A DNA stretch of 64,000 nt from Paenibacillus alba (GCF_013204855.1 NZ_JABMKZ010000003.1:620001-684000), one strand, 5' to 3'; positions 29,629 to 39,274 are shown, numbered from the stretch's first letter. Notes: a model not told the origin generated them from the letters alone. Translations and numbers: made by a program.

Positions 29629-30885
29629 GTGATTAAATACCGCTTACATAATGGATTGCGAGTCGTCATGGAAGAAATTCCTACATTTCGATCGGTCACT
29701 TTCGGAATTTGGGTAAAGACGGGCTCACGCAATGAGTCTCAAGAATTGAACGGCATTTCGCACTTCATTGAGCATATGCTGTTTAAGGGGACAGAGCGTC
29801 ATTCAGCGAAAGATATTGCTGAGATCTTCGATGGTATCGGAGGGAATGTGAATGCATTCACATCGAAGGAATACACTTGCTATTATGCCAAAGTGTTAGA
29901 TGAACATCTGCCACTTGCGATGGATGTGCTCTCGGACATGTTTTTCCATTCCTCTTTTGACGAAGGGGAGTTGGAGAAAGAAAAGAAAGTCATTTACGAA
30001 GAAATTTCCATGTACGAAGACACGCCTGACGATTTGGTTCACGATTTATTGGCGAAGGCTTCTTATGGTTCACATCCGTTAGGCTACACCATTCTGGGGA
30101 CAGAAGAAAATCTGTCCAAAATGAAATCCGATGATGTCCGAAGCTATATGAAACAGCATTACAATACAGAGAATACGGTACTTAGTATTGCTGGAAATAT
30201 TGACGATAGCGTTCGGGAATTGATAGAGAAGCATTTTGGTGAATTCGCAACGGCAGGCGTTGAAACGAGTTATGATGCGCCCGATTTCATTGGTGATTTG
30301 ATTTTCCACGCCAAAAAAACAGAACAAAATCATATTTGTCTCTCATTGCCCGGACTTTCGCTGCAAGAGGAGAACTTGTATCCTATGGTACTTCTCAATA
30401 ACGCGATTGGCGGAGGCATGAGTTCCAGGCTGTTTCAAGAAATCCGTGAAAAACGCGGGCTCGCTTATTCGGTGTATTCGTATCACTCCTCCCATATCGA
30501 TAGTGGGATGTTTACAATCTATACGGGTACAGCACCGAAGCAAACGCAAGAAGTGCTTGAAGTGACGATGGAGCTCCTCCAAGATATTGCGTTGAAAGGC
30601 ATGACGGATTCCGAACTGAAGAAAGGCAAAGAGCAGCTGAAGGGCAGCTTGATACTTAGCTTAGAGAGCACGAGCAGCCGGATGAATCGTTTCGGGAAAA
30701 ATGAATTGATGACAGGCAAGCATTATAGTCTTGATGAAATGATTGAGCGCATCGAAAGCGTTCAAATGGAACATATTCGCGCTTTAACGAAATCCTTGTT
30801 CGCGACACCTTTTGCATTATCCATGGTCGGAAATTCGGATGATGTCATCAACGGCTTCAGGAGGGATCAGCTTGTCTCTCTCTAA
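29629..30885 (+). CDS. M16 family zinc metallopeptidase (MlpA/YmxG, processing-protease-like)
   Basis: A 418-residue M16B peptidase related to mitochondrial processing peptidase beta. The inverted zinc motif HFIEH (in [14 protein letters not shown], residues ~47-60) with the downstream glutamate in the [21 protein letters not shown] segment is intact, and the C-terminal half has [20 protein letters not shown]. Bacillus subtilis mlpA, at the same place, affects extracellular protease levels. GTG 29629 fits best with GAGGAGG 7 bp upstream; TTG 29626 is an alternative. dut begins within its last codons. Confidence 0.93.
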   Translation: MIKYRLHNGLRVVMEEIPTFRSVTFGIWVKTGSRNESQELNGISHFIEHMLFKGTERHSAKDIAEIFDGIGGNVNAFTSKEYTCYYAKVLDEHLPLAMDVLSDMFFHSSFDEGELEKEKKVIYEEISMYEDTPDDLVHDLLAKASYGSHPLGYTILGTEENLSKMKSDDVRSYMKQHYNTENTVLSIAGNIDDSVRELIEKHFGEFATAGVETSYDAPDFIGDLIFHAKKTEQNHICLSLPGLSLQEENLYPMVLLNNAIGGGMSSRLFQEIREKRGLAYSVYSYHSSHIDSGMFTIYTGTAPKQTQEVLEVTMELLQDIALKGMTDSELKKGKEQLKGSLILSLESTSSRMNRFGKNELMTGKHYSLDEMIERIESVQMEHIRALTKSLFATPFALSMVGNSDDVINGFRRDQLVSL

Positions 30886-31327
30886 ATATGAAGTCCAAAT
30901 TAAACGCGTTGCCGGTCAGGAAGATATCCTTCTGCCCCAAAAAATGTCCGAGGCAGCCAGTGGATTTGATCTGCATGCCGCCGTTAGTGAGCCAGTTGTG
31001 CTGGCTCCGGGAGAGCGTAAGCTGATTCCAACCGGTTTTGCGCTCAGCATGCCGCCGGAATTGGAAGCGCAGATCCGCCCGCGAAGCGGCCTTGCTTTTA
31101 AACACGGCATTACGACGCTGAATTCTCCGGGAACCATCGATGCTGATTACCGCGGTGAAGTGAAGGTTTTACTGATTAACCTCGGTCAGGAGCCATTCAC
31201 GATCGGGCGGAATGAACGTATTGCTCAGATGGTATTCCAGATTGTGCCGCAAATCCAGCTTGCCGAAGTTTCTGAATTAACAGAAACGGTGCGTGGAGCA
31301 GGCGGTTTCGGTCATACAGGACGTTAA
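30872..31327 (+). CDS. dut: dUTP diphosphatase (dUTPase)
   Basis: A 151-residue trimeric dUTPase that removes dUTP and supplies dUMP. All five motifs are seen: [34 protein letters not shown] and [11 protein letters not shown] choose TTG 30872, 7 bp after AGGAGGGA, giving MSLSKYEVQ; the frame is open further upstream but lies inside the M16 gene. It overlaps that gene by 14 bp. In Bacillus subtilis ymxH occupies this slot, so the gene content differs here. Confidence 0.93.
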   Translation: MSLSKYEVQIKRVAGQEDILLPQKMSEAASGFDLHAAVSEPVVLAPGERKLIPTGFALSMPPELEAQIRPRSGLAFKHGITTLNSPGTIDADYRGEVKVLLINLGQEPFTIGRNERIAQMVFQIVPQIQLAEVSELTETVRGAGGFGHTGR

Positions 31328-31356
31328 ACCGAGCTTGCCACATAGATCAAGAAACA

Positions 31357-31389
31357 TAGACCATCTTCCAAGCGGAAGGTGGTCTTATT
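31357..31389 (+). terminator. Terminator after dut
   Basis: AGACCATCTTCC pairs with GGAAGGTGGTCT around AAGC (12 pairs with one G-U), followed by TATTTG, a modest U-tract. Confidence 0.7.
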
Positions 31390-31418
31390 TGTTGTCAATC
31401 AAGTATAGAAAGGAATAG

Positions 31419-31447
31419 CACCCATCTTTAGGCGAACGCATACTATA
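31419..31447 (+). promoter_or_regulatory. SigK promoter of dpaAB
   Basis: CACC (31419-31422) and CATACTATA (31439-31447), 16 bp apart, match the SigK consensus mACm-N16-CATAnnnTA at every defined position. SigK is the late mother-cell sigma factor and controls spoVF in Bacillus subtilis. Confidence 0.8.
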
Positions 31448-31485
31448 ACGTATCGAAACGGACCGAGAAAGGGGTGTAAGCAAGA

Positions 31486-32385
31486 ATGCTTACTGGGATT
31501 TCGGTTGCATTTATGGGCGGGGACGCCCGGCAACTAGAAGTAATTCAGAAATTTACGGAGTTAGACGCAACAGTGACATTAATCGGCTTTGATAATCTCG
31601 GGAGGCAATTCAGCGGCGTCTCCAGTGCGAAGCTTAATCCTGATCTGCTGCAAACAGTGGACGTACTGATATTGCCTGCTGTAGGTACGGATGATTCAGG
31701 ACAAGTGGAATCTGTGTTCTCGACTGAAGAGATGAAGCTGACAGACGATCACATGGCATCACTGCCTAAACATGCCAAGGTGTATACAGGGATGGCCAAA
31801 AGCTTCCTGAAGAAGCTTTGTGCTGCGCATAACATTGAACTCGTTGAATTATTTGAACGGGATGATGTAGCCATTTACAACTCCATTCCGACAGCTGAGG
31901 GCGCGCTTATGATGGCGATCCAGAATACGGATATTACCATTCATGGGTCCGTTTGTATGGTGTTAGGGTTTGGCCGCACCGGTTTTACAATGGCCAAAAC
32001 ATTGCAAGGATTAGGGGCAACCGTGAAGGTTGGCGTGAGGAAGCCAGAGCATTTTGCAAGGGCGTGGGAGATGGGTTTTCAGCCTTTTTATACAAAAGAC
32101 TTGTACCCGGAAGTGGGGAATATTGACTTGCTTTTTAACACAATTCCGACTATGATAGTCACAGCGCAAGTTATTACCAATATCCCGCATCGCGCGCTCA
32201 TCATCGATTTGGCTTCCAAACCCGGCGGAACGGACTTCCGATTTGCCGAGAAAAGAGGCATTAAAGCGATGCTGGCGCCCGGTTTACCTGGCATCGTCGC
32301 CCCCAAAACAGCTGGCCGCATCATGGCGAACACGCTTAGTCAGCTGATCGAGGAAGACTTCAAAGACAGGAGCGATGTGGAATGA
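31486..32385 (+). CDS. dpaA: Dipicolinate synthase subunit A
   Basis: A 299-residue DpaA (SpoVFA). With DpaB it oxidises dihydrodipicolinate to dipicolinic acid in the mother cell, later taken into the spore core. The Rossmann motif VLGFGRTGFTMAKTLQGLGA (~residues 159-178) binds the nicotinamide cofactor, and NTIPTMIVTA and DLASKPGGTDF follow. ATG 31486 follows AAGGGGTGT. A SigK promoter lies 40 bp upstream and dpaB overlaps by 4 bp. Confidence 0.95.
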   Translation: MLTGISVAFMGGDARQLEVIQKFTELDATVTLIGFDNLGRQFSGVSSAKLNPDLLQTVDVLILPAVGTDDSGQVESVFSTEEMKLTDDHMASLPKHAKVYTGMAKSFLKKLCAAHNIELVELFERDDVAIYNSIPTAEGALMMAIQNTDITIHGSVCMVLGFGRTGFTMAKTLQGLGATVKVGVRKPEHFARAWEMGFQPFYTKDLYPEVGNIDLLFNTIPTMIVTAQVITNIPHRALIIDLASKPGGTDFRFAEKRGIKAMLAPGLPGIVAPKTAGRIMANTLSQLIEEDFKDRSDVE

Positions 32386-32975
32386 ATTGGCAAGGGAAAA
32401 CGGTCGGTTACGCGTTAACCGGTTCTCACTGTACGCTGGAAGAAGTCATGCCTCAGATTAAGAGATTTGTAGATGCAGGTGCTCGGGTGATCCCTATTGT
32501 TTCCAATACGGTTATGACAACGGACACACGTTTTGGCAAATCTGCCGATTGGCAGCAGCAAATCAAGGATATTACAGGGAATGATATTATTTCTACCATT
32601 GTAGCTGCGGAACCACTAGGCCCTTCCAAGCTGCTTGATGTCATGGTCATTGCGCCATGCACAGGGAATACGACTAGTAAACTAGCAAATGCAATGACAG
32701 AAAGTCCTGTATTGATGGCAGCCAAGGCGCAAATGAGAAATTTGCGGCCACTCGTTTTAGCTATTTCCACCAACGATGGACTTGGTCTAAATGCGATGAA
32801 TATTGCAAAGCTTCTTACCACCAAAAACATTTATTTTGTTCCTTATGGTCAAGACGCCCCTGGAGCGAAGCCAAATTCGTTGGTTGCTCGTATGGACTTG
32901 ATTATGGAAGCATGTGAAGCGGCTTTGGAAGGTAAGCAATTGCAACCCATGATTATTGAGAGATTTCAATATTAA
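32382..32975 (+). CDS. dpaB: Dipicolinate synthase subunit B
   Basis: A 197-residue flavoprotein-like subunit (UbiX/PPC-decarboxylase fold). YALTGSHCTLEEV near the N-terminus, AEPLGPSKLLDVMVIAPCTG and NTTSKLANAMTESPVLMAAK segments resemble flavin-binding loops. Works with DpaA. ATGA overlap shows translational coupling. asd begins 35 bp downstream. Confidence 0.95.
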   Translation: MNWQGKTVGYALTGSHCTLEEVMPQIKRFVDAGARVIPIVSNTVMTTDTRFGKSADWQQQIKDITGNDIISTIVAAEPLGPSKLLDVMVIAPCTGNTTSKLANAMTESPVLMAAKAQMRNLRPLVLAISTNDGLGLNAMNIAKLLTTKNIYFVPYGQDAPGAKPNSLVARMDLIMEACEAALEGKQLQPMIIERFQY

Positions 32976-33010
32976 TGCATAGATAATTCTTGAAGGGGAG
33001 AGACCAGCAT

Positions 33011-34048
33011 ATGTCCAACCAGAAGCTTTTTAATGTTGCCGTTGTAGGCGCTACAGGCGCTGTAGGGGAACAAATCATCCGACTATTAGAAGAACGGAAT
33101 TTCCCCATTAAGGAATTAAAATTACTTTCATCGGCCCGTTCAGCTGGGGTAAAGCTGCCTTTCAAAGGTCAAGATATTGTCGTTCAAGAAGCAACCCCAG
33201 AGAGCTTCCAAGGCGTGGACATTGCGTTATTTAGCGCGGGCGGGGATGTAACGAAGGCATTAGCACCTCATGCCGTTGAAGCAGGTACGATCTGTATTGA
33301 CAATACAAGTGCGTACCGTATGGATCCAGATACACCTTTGGTTGTCCCAGAAGTCAACGTTGAGAAAATCAACGAGCACAAAGGAATCATTGCGAATCCG
33401 AATTGCTCCACCATCCAAATGGTAGCCGCATTGAAGCCGTTATATGACCGTTACGGCATTTCTCGGGTAATTGTTTCTACGTATCAAGCCGTATCCGGCG
33501 CTGGTGCCAAAGCGATTAACGAAATGTTGAGACAGTCCAAAGAAGTGTTAGCAGGCAACGATGCCAAACCTGACATTTTGCCTGTTGGCTCATTGCCGGT
33601 GAAACACCAAATCGCTTTTAATGCGATTCCGCAAATCGACAAGTTTCTAGATAATGGTTTTACAAATGAAGAAATGAAAATGATTCTTGAAACCAAAAAG
33701 ATTATGGGCGATGAGTCCATTGAAGTTACAGCAACTTGTGTTCGAATTCCTGTTGTTTACGGACATTCCGAATCTGTTTATGTGGAATTAAAAGAGGACT
33801 TCGATATCGAAGAAGTCAAAACGCTGCTTGCTAATGCGCCAGGAATTGTTCTTGTTGACAATCCGGCCGAGCAGCAGTATCCTCTTGCAACGGATGCAGC
33901 CGGTAAATTGGAAACTTTCGTTGGACGTGTACGCCGCGATCTAAGCAACCCTAAAGCGCTAAATATGTGGATTGTTTCAGATAATCTGCTAAAGGGTGCA
34001 GCTTGGAATGCTGTACAAATTGCTGAATATATTGCTATAGAGCAATAA
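33011..34048 (+). CDS. asd: Aspartate-semialdehyde dehydrogenase
   Basis: A 345-residue NADPH enzyme making aspartate semialdehyde from aspartyl phosphate. VAVVGATGAVGEQIIRLLEE is the cofactor loop; the catalytic Cys is at residue 132 in NPNCSTIQM. The start is ATG 33011, 9 bp after AGGGGAG; an in-frame TTG at 32990 precedes the SD. It sits between dpaB and dapG, so the SigK promoter may also raise precursor supply late in sporulation; I see no separate strong promoter in the 35-bp gap. Confidence 0.96.
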   Translation: MSNQKLFNVAVVGATGAVGEQIIRLLEERNFPIKELKLLSSARSAGVKLPFKGQDIVVQEATPESFQGVDIALFSAGGDVTKALAPHAVEAGTICIDNTSAYRMDPDTPLVVPEVNVEKINEHKGIIANPNCSTIQMVAALKPLYDRYGISRVIVSTYQAVSGAGAKAINEMLRQSKEVLAGNDAKPDILPVGSLPVKHQIAFNAIPQIDKFLDNGFTNEEMKMILETKKIMGDESIEVTATCVRIPVVYGHSESVYVELKEDFDIEEVKTLLANAPGIVLVDNPAEQQYPLATDAAGKLETFVGRVRRDLSNPKALNMWIVSDNLLKGAAWNAVQIAEYIAIEQ

Positions 34049-34095
34049 ATCAGCATACTGCGATGTTCAACATGCAGTGAATATGGGGGAAACTC

Positions 34096-35313
34096 ATGCG
34101 AATCCTTGTTCAAAAATTCGGAGGTACTTCGCTTTCCACGGCATCTGCTAGAGAACACGTTATTGGACATATTCAAGACGCACTAAGCTATCCCTATAAG
34201 TTAGTTGTTGTGGTATCTGCGATGGGAAGAAAAGGAGAACCCTATGCGACGGATACGCTCCTTGATCTAGTTCGAAAGAACGGAGAGGGGCTGCCAGCGA
34301 GGGAACTCGATATGCTCATGGGCTGCGGAGAATTAATCTCTGCAGTGCATTTGTGCAGTCTTTTACAAGCAAGAGGCATTCGATCAACTGTTTTGACTGG
34401 TGGGCAAGCTGGCATTCAGACGAATGAGGAATACGGCAACGCCAAGATTATCGCCATGCAGCCTAATCGGATTCTTGAATTATTGGAGCAAGATCAGGTT
34501 GTTATTGTTACTGGGTTTCAAGGCAAATCAAGCCAAAATGAGCTGACAACCTTAGGTCGTGGCGGTAGTGATACTTCGGCTACGGCTCTTGGTGCGGCGC
34601 TTAAGGCTGAAATCGTTGATATTTTTACAGACGTGAATGGGATCATGACAGCGGATCCAAGAATTGTTGAAGACGCCAAACCTTTAGTTCGTGTGAGCTT
34701 TGCAGAAATCTGCAATATGGCTCATAATGGGGCGAAGGTCATACATCCTCGTGCTGTTGAGGTTGCGATGCAGGCGAATATTCCTATACGCGTTCGCTCC
34801 ACATTTTCCAAAGACGAAGGGACCTTGGTCACCGCTTCTGACAGTTTGCCAAGTGAACCCAACCAAGTAAGAGATCGCTTCGTAACAGGAATTGCTCATT
34901 TTACGAATATCACACAGATTCAGGTTGCTGCTGTAGAAGGTCACTTCGACCTTCAGCTTCGTGTATTCAAGACAATGGCTCAGCACCAAATCAGTGTTGA
35001 TTTTATAAACGTGAATCCATCCGCCGTCGTATATACGGTATTTGATTATGAAGCAGACAGAGCGCTTAAGCTGCTGAGGGGTCAAGGCTACGAGCCGAAG
35101 GCAATGAGTGGTTGTGCGAAAGTTTCTGTCATTGGCGGTGGAATGAACGGTGTTCCAGGGATTATGGCTCATATTGTTGAAGCTTTAACTGTAGAAGATA
35201 TCCGTATCCTTCAGTCAGCCGATTCCAATACGACGATTTGGGTGCTTGTTCAAGGCGAAGATATGATTAAATCCGTTAAAGCATTACATCATAAATTTAA
35301 TTTATCCAAGTAA
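34096..35313 (+). CDS. dapG: Aspartate kinase I (diaminopimelate-type)
   Basis: A 405-residue aspartokinase. The N-terminal catalytic domain opens with VQKFGGTSLS; the GRGGSDTSATALGAALKAE loop (~residues 154-172) binds aspartate/ATP. Two ACT domains follow (~265-400) for feedback control. In Bacillus subtilis the isozyme encoded at this locus is inhibited by meso-diaminopimelate; the same is inferred here from synteny. ATG 34096 follows ATGGGGGAAAC. dapA follows by 26 bp. Confidence 0.94.
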   Translation: MRILVQKFGGTSLSTASAREHVIGHIQDALSYPYKLVVVVSAMGRKGEPYATDTLLDLVRKNGEGLPARELDMLMGCGELISAVHLCSLLQARGIRSTVLTGGQAGIQTNEEYGNAKIIAMQPNRILELLEQDQVVIVTGFQGKSSQNELTTLGRGGSDTSATALGAALKAEIVDIFTDVNGIMTADPRIVEDAKPLVRVSFAEICNMAHNGAKVIHPRAVEVAMQANIPIRVRSTFSKDEGTLVTASDSLPSEPNQVRDRFVTGIAHFTNITQIQVAAVEGHFDLQLRVFKTMAQHQISVDFINVNPSAVVYTVFDYEADRALKLLRGQGYEPKAMSGCAKVSVIGGGMNGVPGIMAHIVEALTVEDIRILQSADSNTTIWVLVQGEDMIKSVKALHHKFNLSK

Positions 35314-35339
35314 AACAGAAGATTCTGGAGGTGTAAACG

Positions 35340-36203
35340 GTGGATTTTGGAAGAGTAATCACAGCAATGGTCACTCCGTTTGATGAGCAATTGCAAGTCA
35401 ATTGGGACCAAGTAGAACCACTTATCAACTATTTGATTGAAGAACAACAATCAGATAGCCTTGTTATTTGCGGTACCACTGGAGAGGCGCCTACATTAAC
35501 AGACGATGAGAAACTTAAACTTATTGAATTATCCGTTCGTTACACACGCGGCCGCTGCAAAATTATCGCAGGAACTGGAAGTAATGACACCGCACACACC
35601 ATACATTTTTCTCAAAAGGTAGAGAAGCTGGGTGTCGATGGTATACTCATCGTTGCTCCTTACTATAACCGTCCGTCTCAGGAAGGGTTATTCCAACATT
35701 TCAAAGCAGTGGCTGAGTCTGTTCAGACAGCCGTTATTTTGTATAACGTGCCTGGACGCACAGGTGTCAATTTGGATGCGGAGACGACTATTCGTCTTTC
35801 TCATATTTCGAATATTGTTGCAACCAAAGATTGCGCCAATACGGATCAGTTGACTCGCATTGTGGCTGAAGCAGCTCCTGGATTCCTTGTATATAGCGGG
35901 GATGACAGTAGTGCTTTGCCGGCTTTAGCGGTTGGCTGCCAAGGAATTATCAGTGTTGCGAGTCATGTGATTGGAAAAGAAATGCAATCTATGATAAAGT
36001 ATTATTTAGAAGGCAACGTTCAGCAAGCTGCTGAACTACATCGTAAGCTCCATCCTGTTTTTACTGGCATCTTCCGTGTACCGAGTCCTGCGCCAATTAA
36101 GCATGCTCTTGCACTGAAAGGCATTCAAACAGGAGGCGTAAGACTTCCGTTGGTTCGCGTATCCGAGCAAGAAGGACAATTCATCCAATCACTTTTTGTA
36201 TGA
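35340..36203 (+). CDS. dapA: 4-hydroxy-tetrahydrodipicolinate synthase
   Basis: A 287-residue TIM-barrel class I aldolase that condenses pyruvate with aspartate semialdehyde. GTTGEAPTLT (~residues 41-50), the catalytic Tyr in YNVPGRTG (~132-139) and the Schiff-base Lys in NIVATKDCAN (~158-167) are present. Its product is the branch point for lysine, peptidoglycan diaminopimelate and spore dipicolinate. GTG 35340 follows GGAGGTGTAAAC. A clear terminator closes the dpaA-dapA cluster. Confidence 0.96.
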   Translation: MDFGRVITAMVTPFDEQLQVNWDQVEPLINYLIEEQQSDSLVICGTTGEAPTLTDDEKLKLIELSVRYTRGRCKIIAGTGSNDTAHTIHFSQKVEKLGVDGILIVAPYYNRPSQEGLFQHFKAVAESVQTAVILYNVPGRTGVNLDAETTIRLSHISNIVATKDCANTDQLTRIVAEAAPGFLVYSGDDSSALPALAVGCQGIISVASHVIGKEMQSMIKYYLEGNVQQAAELHRKLHPVFTGIFRVPSPAPIKHALALKGIQTGGVRLPLVRVSEQEGQFIQSLFV

Positions 36204-36214
36204 TAACGCCTAAT

Positions 36215-36249
36215 GAATCGGTGCTTCCGGCATCGGTTTTCTTTTTTTG
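36215..36249 (+). terminator. Terminator after dapA
   Basis: AATCGGTGC pairs with GCATCGGTT around TTCCG, followed by TTCTTTTTTT. Confidence 0.75.
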
Positions 36250-36275
36250 GGGAAACTAATGTAATCGGTATTAAC

Positions 36276-36305
36276 TTGTATTTGTAGTTTTTTTTCATGT
36301 ATAAT
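36276..36305 (+). promoter_or_regulatory. SigA promoter of the RNase J gene
   Basis: TTGTAT (36276-36281) and TATAAT (36300-36305), 18-bp spacer. Confidence 0.6.
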
Positions 36306-36372
36306 GGTTGCAAGTGACTAGTTCGGTTTTTCATTTAAAATTCGTCGTCCAATCTAAGAAGGAGGTATATTC

Positions 36373-38049
36373 TTGTCCAAAAAAAATATTGATAAACTTT
36401 TGATCTTCGCTCTTGGCGGCGTGGGCGAAATCGGAAAAAATATGTATTGCGTTCAGTATGCGAACGATATCATCGTCATTGATAGTGGATTGAAATTTCC
36501 AGAGGAGGACATGCTGGGGATTGACATTGTCATTCCGGATATCGGGTACTTAACAGAGAATCGGGATAAAGTACGCGGAATCATTATCACGCATGGCCAT
36601 GAAGATCACATCGGCGGCTTACCTTATGTGTTGAAGCACCTTAATGTTCCCTTGTATGCCACTAAATTAACCATGGGACTTATCGAAGCTAAACTGAAGG
36701 AAGCGAATTTGCTTGGAACTACGAACAGAATTCTGATTAACTCGGAATCCGTTCTTTCCTTAGGTGTTCTTACAGCATCTTTCTTCAAAACGAATCACAG
36801 TATTCCTGACTCTGTCGGGGTGGCTCTGGATACACCAGAGGGTGTTGTTGTTCATACTGGAGACTTTAAGTTTGATCAAACACCTGTGAACGATCAATAC
36901 GCCGACTTGCATCGCATGGCAGAAATCGGGAAGAAGGGCGTACTTGCCTTGCTTTCAGATAGCACCAATGCGGAACGTCCTGGTTACACAGGATCCGAGC
37001 GCAGTGTAGGGATTGAAATTGAAGAAGTATTCCGTAAAGCTAAGCAAAGAGTTGTTATTGCGACATTCGCATCGAACATTCACCGTGTTCAACAGGTGTT
37101 TGATGCTGCCGCAGCAACAAATCGTAAAGTAACAGTAATTGGTCGTAGTATGGTTAATGTCGTTTCCATCGCTAGCGAGTTAGGGTACTTGCACATTCCA
37201 GATGGTATGTTGATTGAGCCAGAGGAAGTAAACAAGCTTGCTGCTGACCGCGTTGTTATCCTTTCTACAGGAAGCCAAGGAGAGCCAATGTCTGCTCTCA
37301 CAAGAATGGCGCGTTCCACTCACCGCAAAATTGATATTTTGCCAGGTGATACGGTCATTATTGCGGCAACTCCGATTCCGGGTAACGAGCGTTATGTAGG
37401 TCGCACAGTTGATGAGCTATTCCGAATTGGCGCTAACGTCATTTACGGCCCAGGTTCTGTTACTGGGGTTCACGTATCGGGTCACGGCAGCCAAGAAGAA
37501 TTGAAATTAATGCTCAATCTGATAAAGCCTAAGTATTTTATTCCGATTCATGGCGAATATCGCATGCTGCGTCAACACGCCATTCTTGCCGAATCTGTCG
37601 GTATTCCTAAAGAAGATATTTTTATGTGCGATATTGGCGACACTGTCGAAATTCAAAATGGCGCTGCTCGTAAAGGTTCCAAAGTTCAAAGCGGCAACAT
37701 TTTGATCGATGGACTGGGCGTTGGAGATGTAGGCAACATTGTGTTGCGTGATCGGAAGTTATTGTCGCAAGACGGTATTCTTGTGGTTGTCGTTACACTC
37801 AGCAAACAAGATGGCAAAATTTTATCCGGACCGGATATCATCTCACGCGGATTCGTCTATGTACGCGAGTCTGAGGGCCTCTTGGAAGAAGCCAATCGTA
37901 TCGTAACGAATACATTAACGAAACTTATGAACGAAAATGTAAATGAATGGGCATCTTTAAAAACAAATGTCAAAGATGTTCTCGGACGTTTTTTATATGA
38001 ACAAACCAGAAGAAGACCAATGATCCTTCCAATTATCATGGAAGTCTAG
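36373..38049 (+). CDS. Ribonuclease J (rnjB locus)
   Basis: A 558-residue beta-CASP metallo-beta-lactamase RNase with 5'-3' exo- and endonuclease activity on mRNA. The metal motif HGHEDHIGG (residues ~74-82) is complete, followed by HTGDFKFDQ, SDSTNA, the beta-CASP domain (VIATFASNIHRVQQV) and the C-terminal dimerisation domain. By synteny (dapA-rnjB-tepA) it corresponds to Bacillus subtilis RNase J2, but J2 has degenerate metal ligands while this copy keeps the catalytic set, so I leave the symbol blank. TTG 36373 follows AAGGAGGTATATTC. Confidence 0.94.
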   Translation: MSKKNIDKLLIFALGGVGEIGKNMYCVQYANDIIVIDSGLKFPEEDMLGIDIVIPDIGYLTENRDKVRGIIITHGHEDHIGGLPYVLKHLNVPLYATKLTMGLIEAKLKEANLLGTTNRILINSESVLSLGVLTASFFKTNHSIPDSVGVALDTPEGVVVHTGDFKFDQTPVNDQYADLHRMAEIGKKGVLALLSDSTNAERPGYTGSERSVGIEIEEVFRKAKQRVVIATFASNIHRVQQVFDAAAATNRKVTVIGRSMVNVVSIASELGYLHIPDGMLIEPEEVNKLAADRVVILSTGSQGEPMSALTRMARSTHRKIDILPGDTVIIAATPIPGNERYVGRTVDELFRIGANVIYGPGSVTGVHVSGHGSQEELKLMLNLIKPKYFIPIHGEYRMLRQHAILAESVGIPKEDIFMCDIGDTVEIQNGAARKGSKVQSGNILIDGLGVGDVGNIVLRDRKLLSQDGILVVVVTLSKQDGKILSGPDIISRGFVYVRESEGLLEEANRIVTNTLTKLMNENVNEWASLKTNVKDVLGRFLYEQTRRRPMILPIIMEV

Positions 38050-38082
38050 GCTCGAACAGTCACTTGAACCTATGCAAATAGT

Positions 38083-38116
38083 AAAACCCTCTCCTTTGCT
38101 GGAGAGGGTTTTTTTC
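38083..38116 (+). terminator. Terminator after the RNase J gene
   Basis: AAACCCTCTCC and GGAGAGGGTTT form an 11-bp perfect stem around TTTGCT, followed by more T residues. Confidence 0.9.
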
Positions 38117-38239
38117 ATTTGTTTTGAAGGGGGATTCGATGCATGAAAGCTGGCAAATTTATTCATACTATGGGAGATTATGATCCGTACATGCTTATGA
38201 ATCCAGTTTACAATAGCAGTACGATAAGGGGGACTAACG

Positions 38240-38974
38240 ATGGCAGAGCCAACAGGACCGAAACAGCAGGAGCCGGAAACCGAGGAGGGGAAAAAGAACC
38301 CTATCCTTGAGAATATTCAACAGTTAGGTCAAACCAATACGCTTTCAGGCGAATCTAATATTTTTTGTCTAACCATTATTGGACAAGTCGAAGGGCACAT
38401 CGTACTCCCGCCGCAAAATAAGACGACCAAATACGAGCATTTGATTCCTCAGCTCGTCGCGGCGGAACAAAATCCGAAAATTGAAGGTGTCATGATTATC
38501 CTCAATACTGTGGGAGGAGACGTTGAAGCAGGGTTGGCGATAGCGGAAATGGTAGCGACACTATCCAAACCTACGATTGCCTTGGTACTAGGGGGAGGGC
38601 ACAGTATAGGGGTTCCGATCGCGGTATCAGCGAATTATTCCATCATCGCGGAAACCGCGACGATGACCATCCATCCCATCCGATTAAATGGTCTCATTAT
38701 TGGGGTGCCGCAAACATTTGAGTATTTGGATAAAATGCAGGAACGTGTCGTTCGATTCGTTACGAAACATTCCAATGTCACTGAGGAAAAGTTTAAAGAA
38801 CTCATGTTCAAGACGGGGGAGCTAACAAGAGACATCGGGACAACAGTTATTGGCATTGATGCGGTGAAATATGGTCTGATTGATCAAGTAGGCGGCATTG
38901 GAGATGCAATTCGAGAGCTGAATAAACGGATAGAAGACAAGAAAGCTTCTTCAGGTGGAGGTTTGGTGCAATGA
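38240..38974 (+). CDS. tepA: TepA/YmfB, ClpP-fold serine protease family (translocation-enhancing protein)
   Basis: A 244-residue ClpP/crotonase-fold protein. [20 protein letters not shown] and the nucleophile-elbow-like [17 protein letters not shown] (Ser in GHSIG) with [10 protein letters not shown] (possible His) match TepA, a cytosolic SppA/ClpP relative implicated in protein export and degradation of small acid-soluble spore proteins in Bacillus subtilis. ATG 38240 follows AAGGGGGAC. It overlaps the YlzJ-like gene by 4 bp. Confidence 0.9.
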   Translation: MAEPTGPKQQEPETEEGKKNPILENIQQLGQTNTLSGESNIFCLTIIGQVEGHIVLPPQNKTTKYEHLIPQLVAAEQNPKIEGVMIILNTVGGDVEAGLAIAEMVATLSKPTIALVLGGGHSIGVPIAVSANYSIIAETATMTIHPIRLNGLIIGVPQTFEYLDKMQERVVRFVTKHSNVTEEKFKELMFKTGELTRDIGTTVIGIDAVKYGLIDQVGGIGDAIRELNKRIEDKKASSGGGLVQ

Positions 38975-39210
38975 TCCATTACTCGGTCGTCCCCATGGAA
39001 GTTATTTTTGATGGGATGGAATCGTACGCTCCGAAATATTTAGAGGTGGAGCAAGGGGGGATTTCTATGCAGATAGAACCGATCGATGGGTTTCAGGCAC
39101 GGATCGTTCGATTGTACAGCTGCAATCCTCAGGATTATTTGAACAATCAATATGCCCCTGGCACTATTATTTCTTATAGTCCTGTGGCGGAGAAGCATTT
39201 ACCTATTTAA
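38971..39210 (+). CDS. YlzJ-like family small protein
   Basis: A 79-residue protein at the place of Bacillus subtilis ylzJ between tepA and spoIIIE. It starts [16 protein letters not shown] and contains [22 protein letters not shown]; the pattern of a short beta-rich acidic protein agrees with the YlzJ family as I recall it. Function unknown. ATGA overlap with tepA indicates coupling. Confidence 0.75.
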   Translation: MIHYSVVPMEVIFDGMESYAPKYLEVEQGGISMQIEPIDGFQARIVRLYSCNPQDYLNNQYAPGTIISYSPVAEKHLPI

Positions 39211-39244
39211 AGCGCTGTTCCTGTATCATCACTCAAGTCCAATA

Positions 39245-39253
39245 TGGTATAAT
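39245..39253 (+). promoter_or_regulatory. Extended -10 promoter of spoIIIE
   Basis: TGG-TATAAT (TG at 39245-39246, TATAAT at 39248-39253) is an extended -10 element; no clear -35 is seen. It lies 22 bp before the GTG start. Confidence 0.5.
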
Positions 39254-39274
39254 GTGGACTCGGGGGTGACAAGC

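Noticed and set aside
34049..34095. Lysine riboswitch in front of dapG or asd
   Set aside because: The gaps (47 and 35 bp) are too short for the ~170-nt element.
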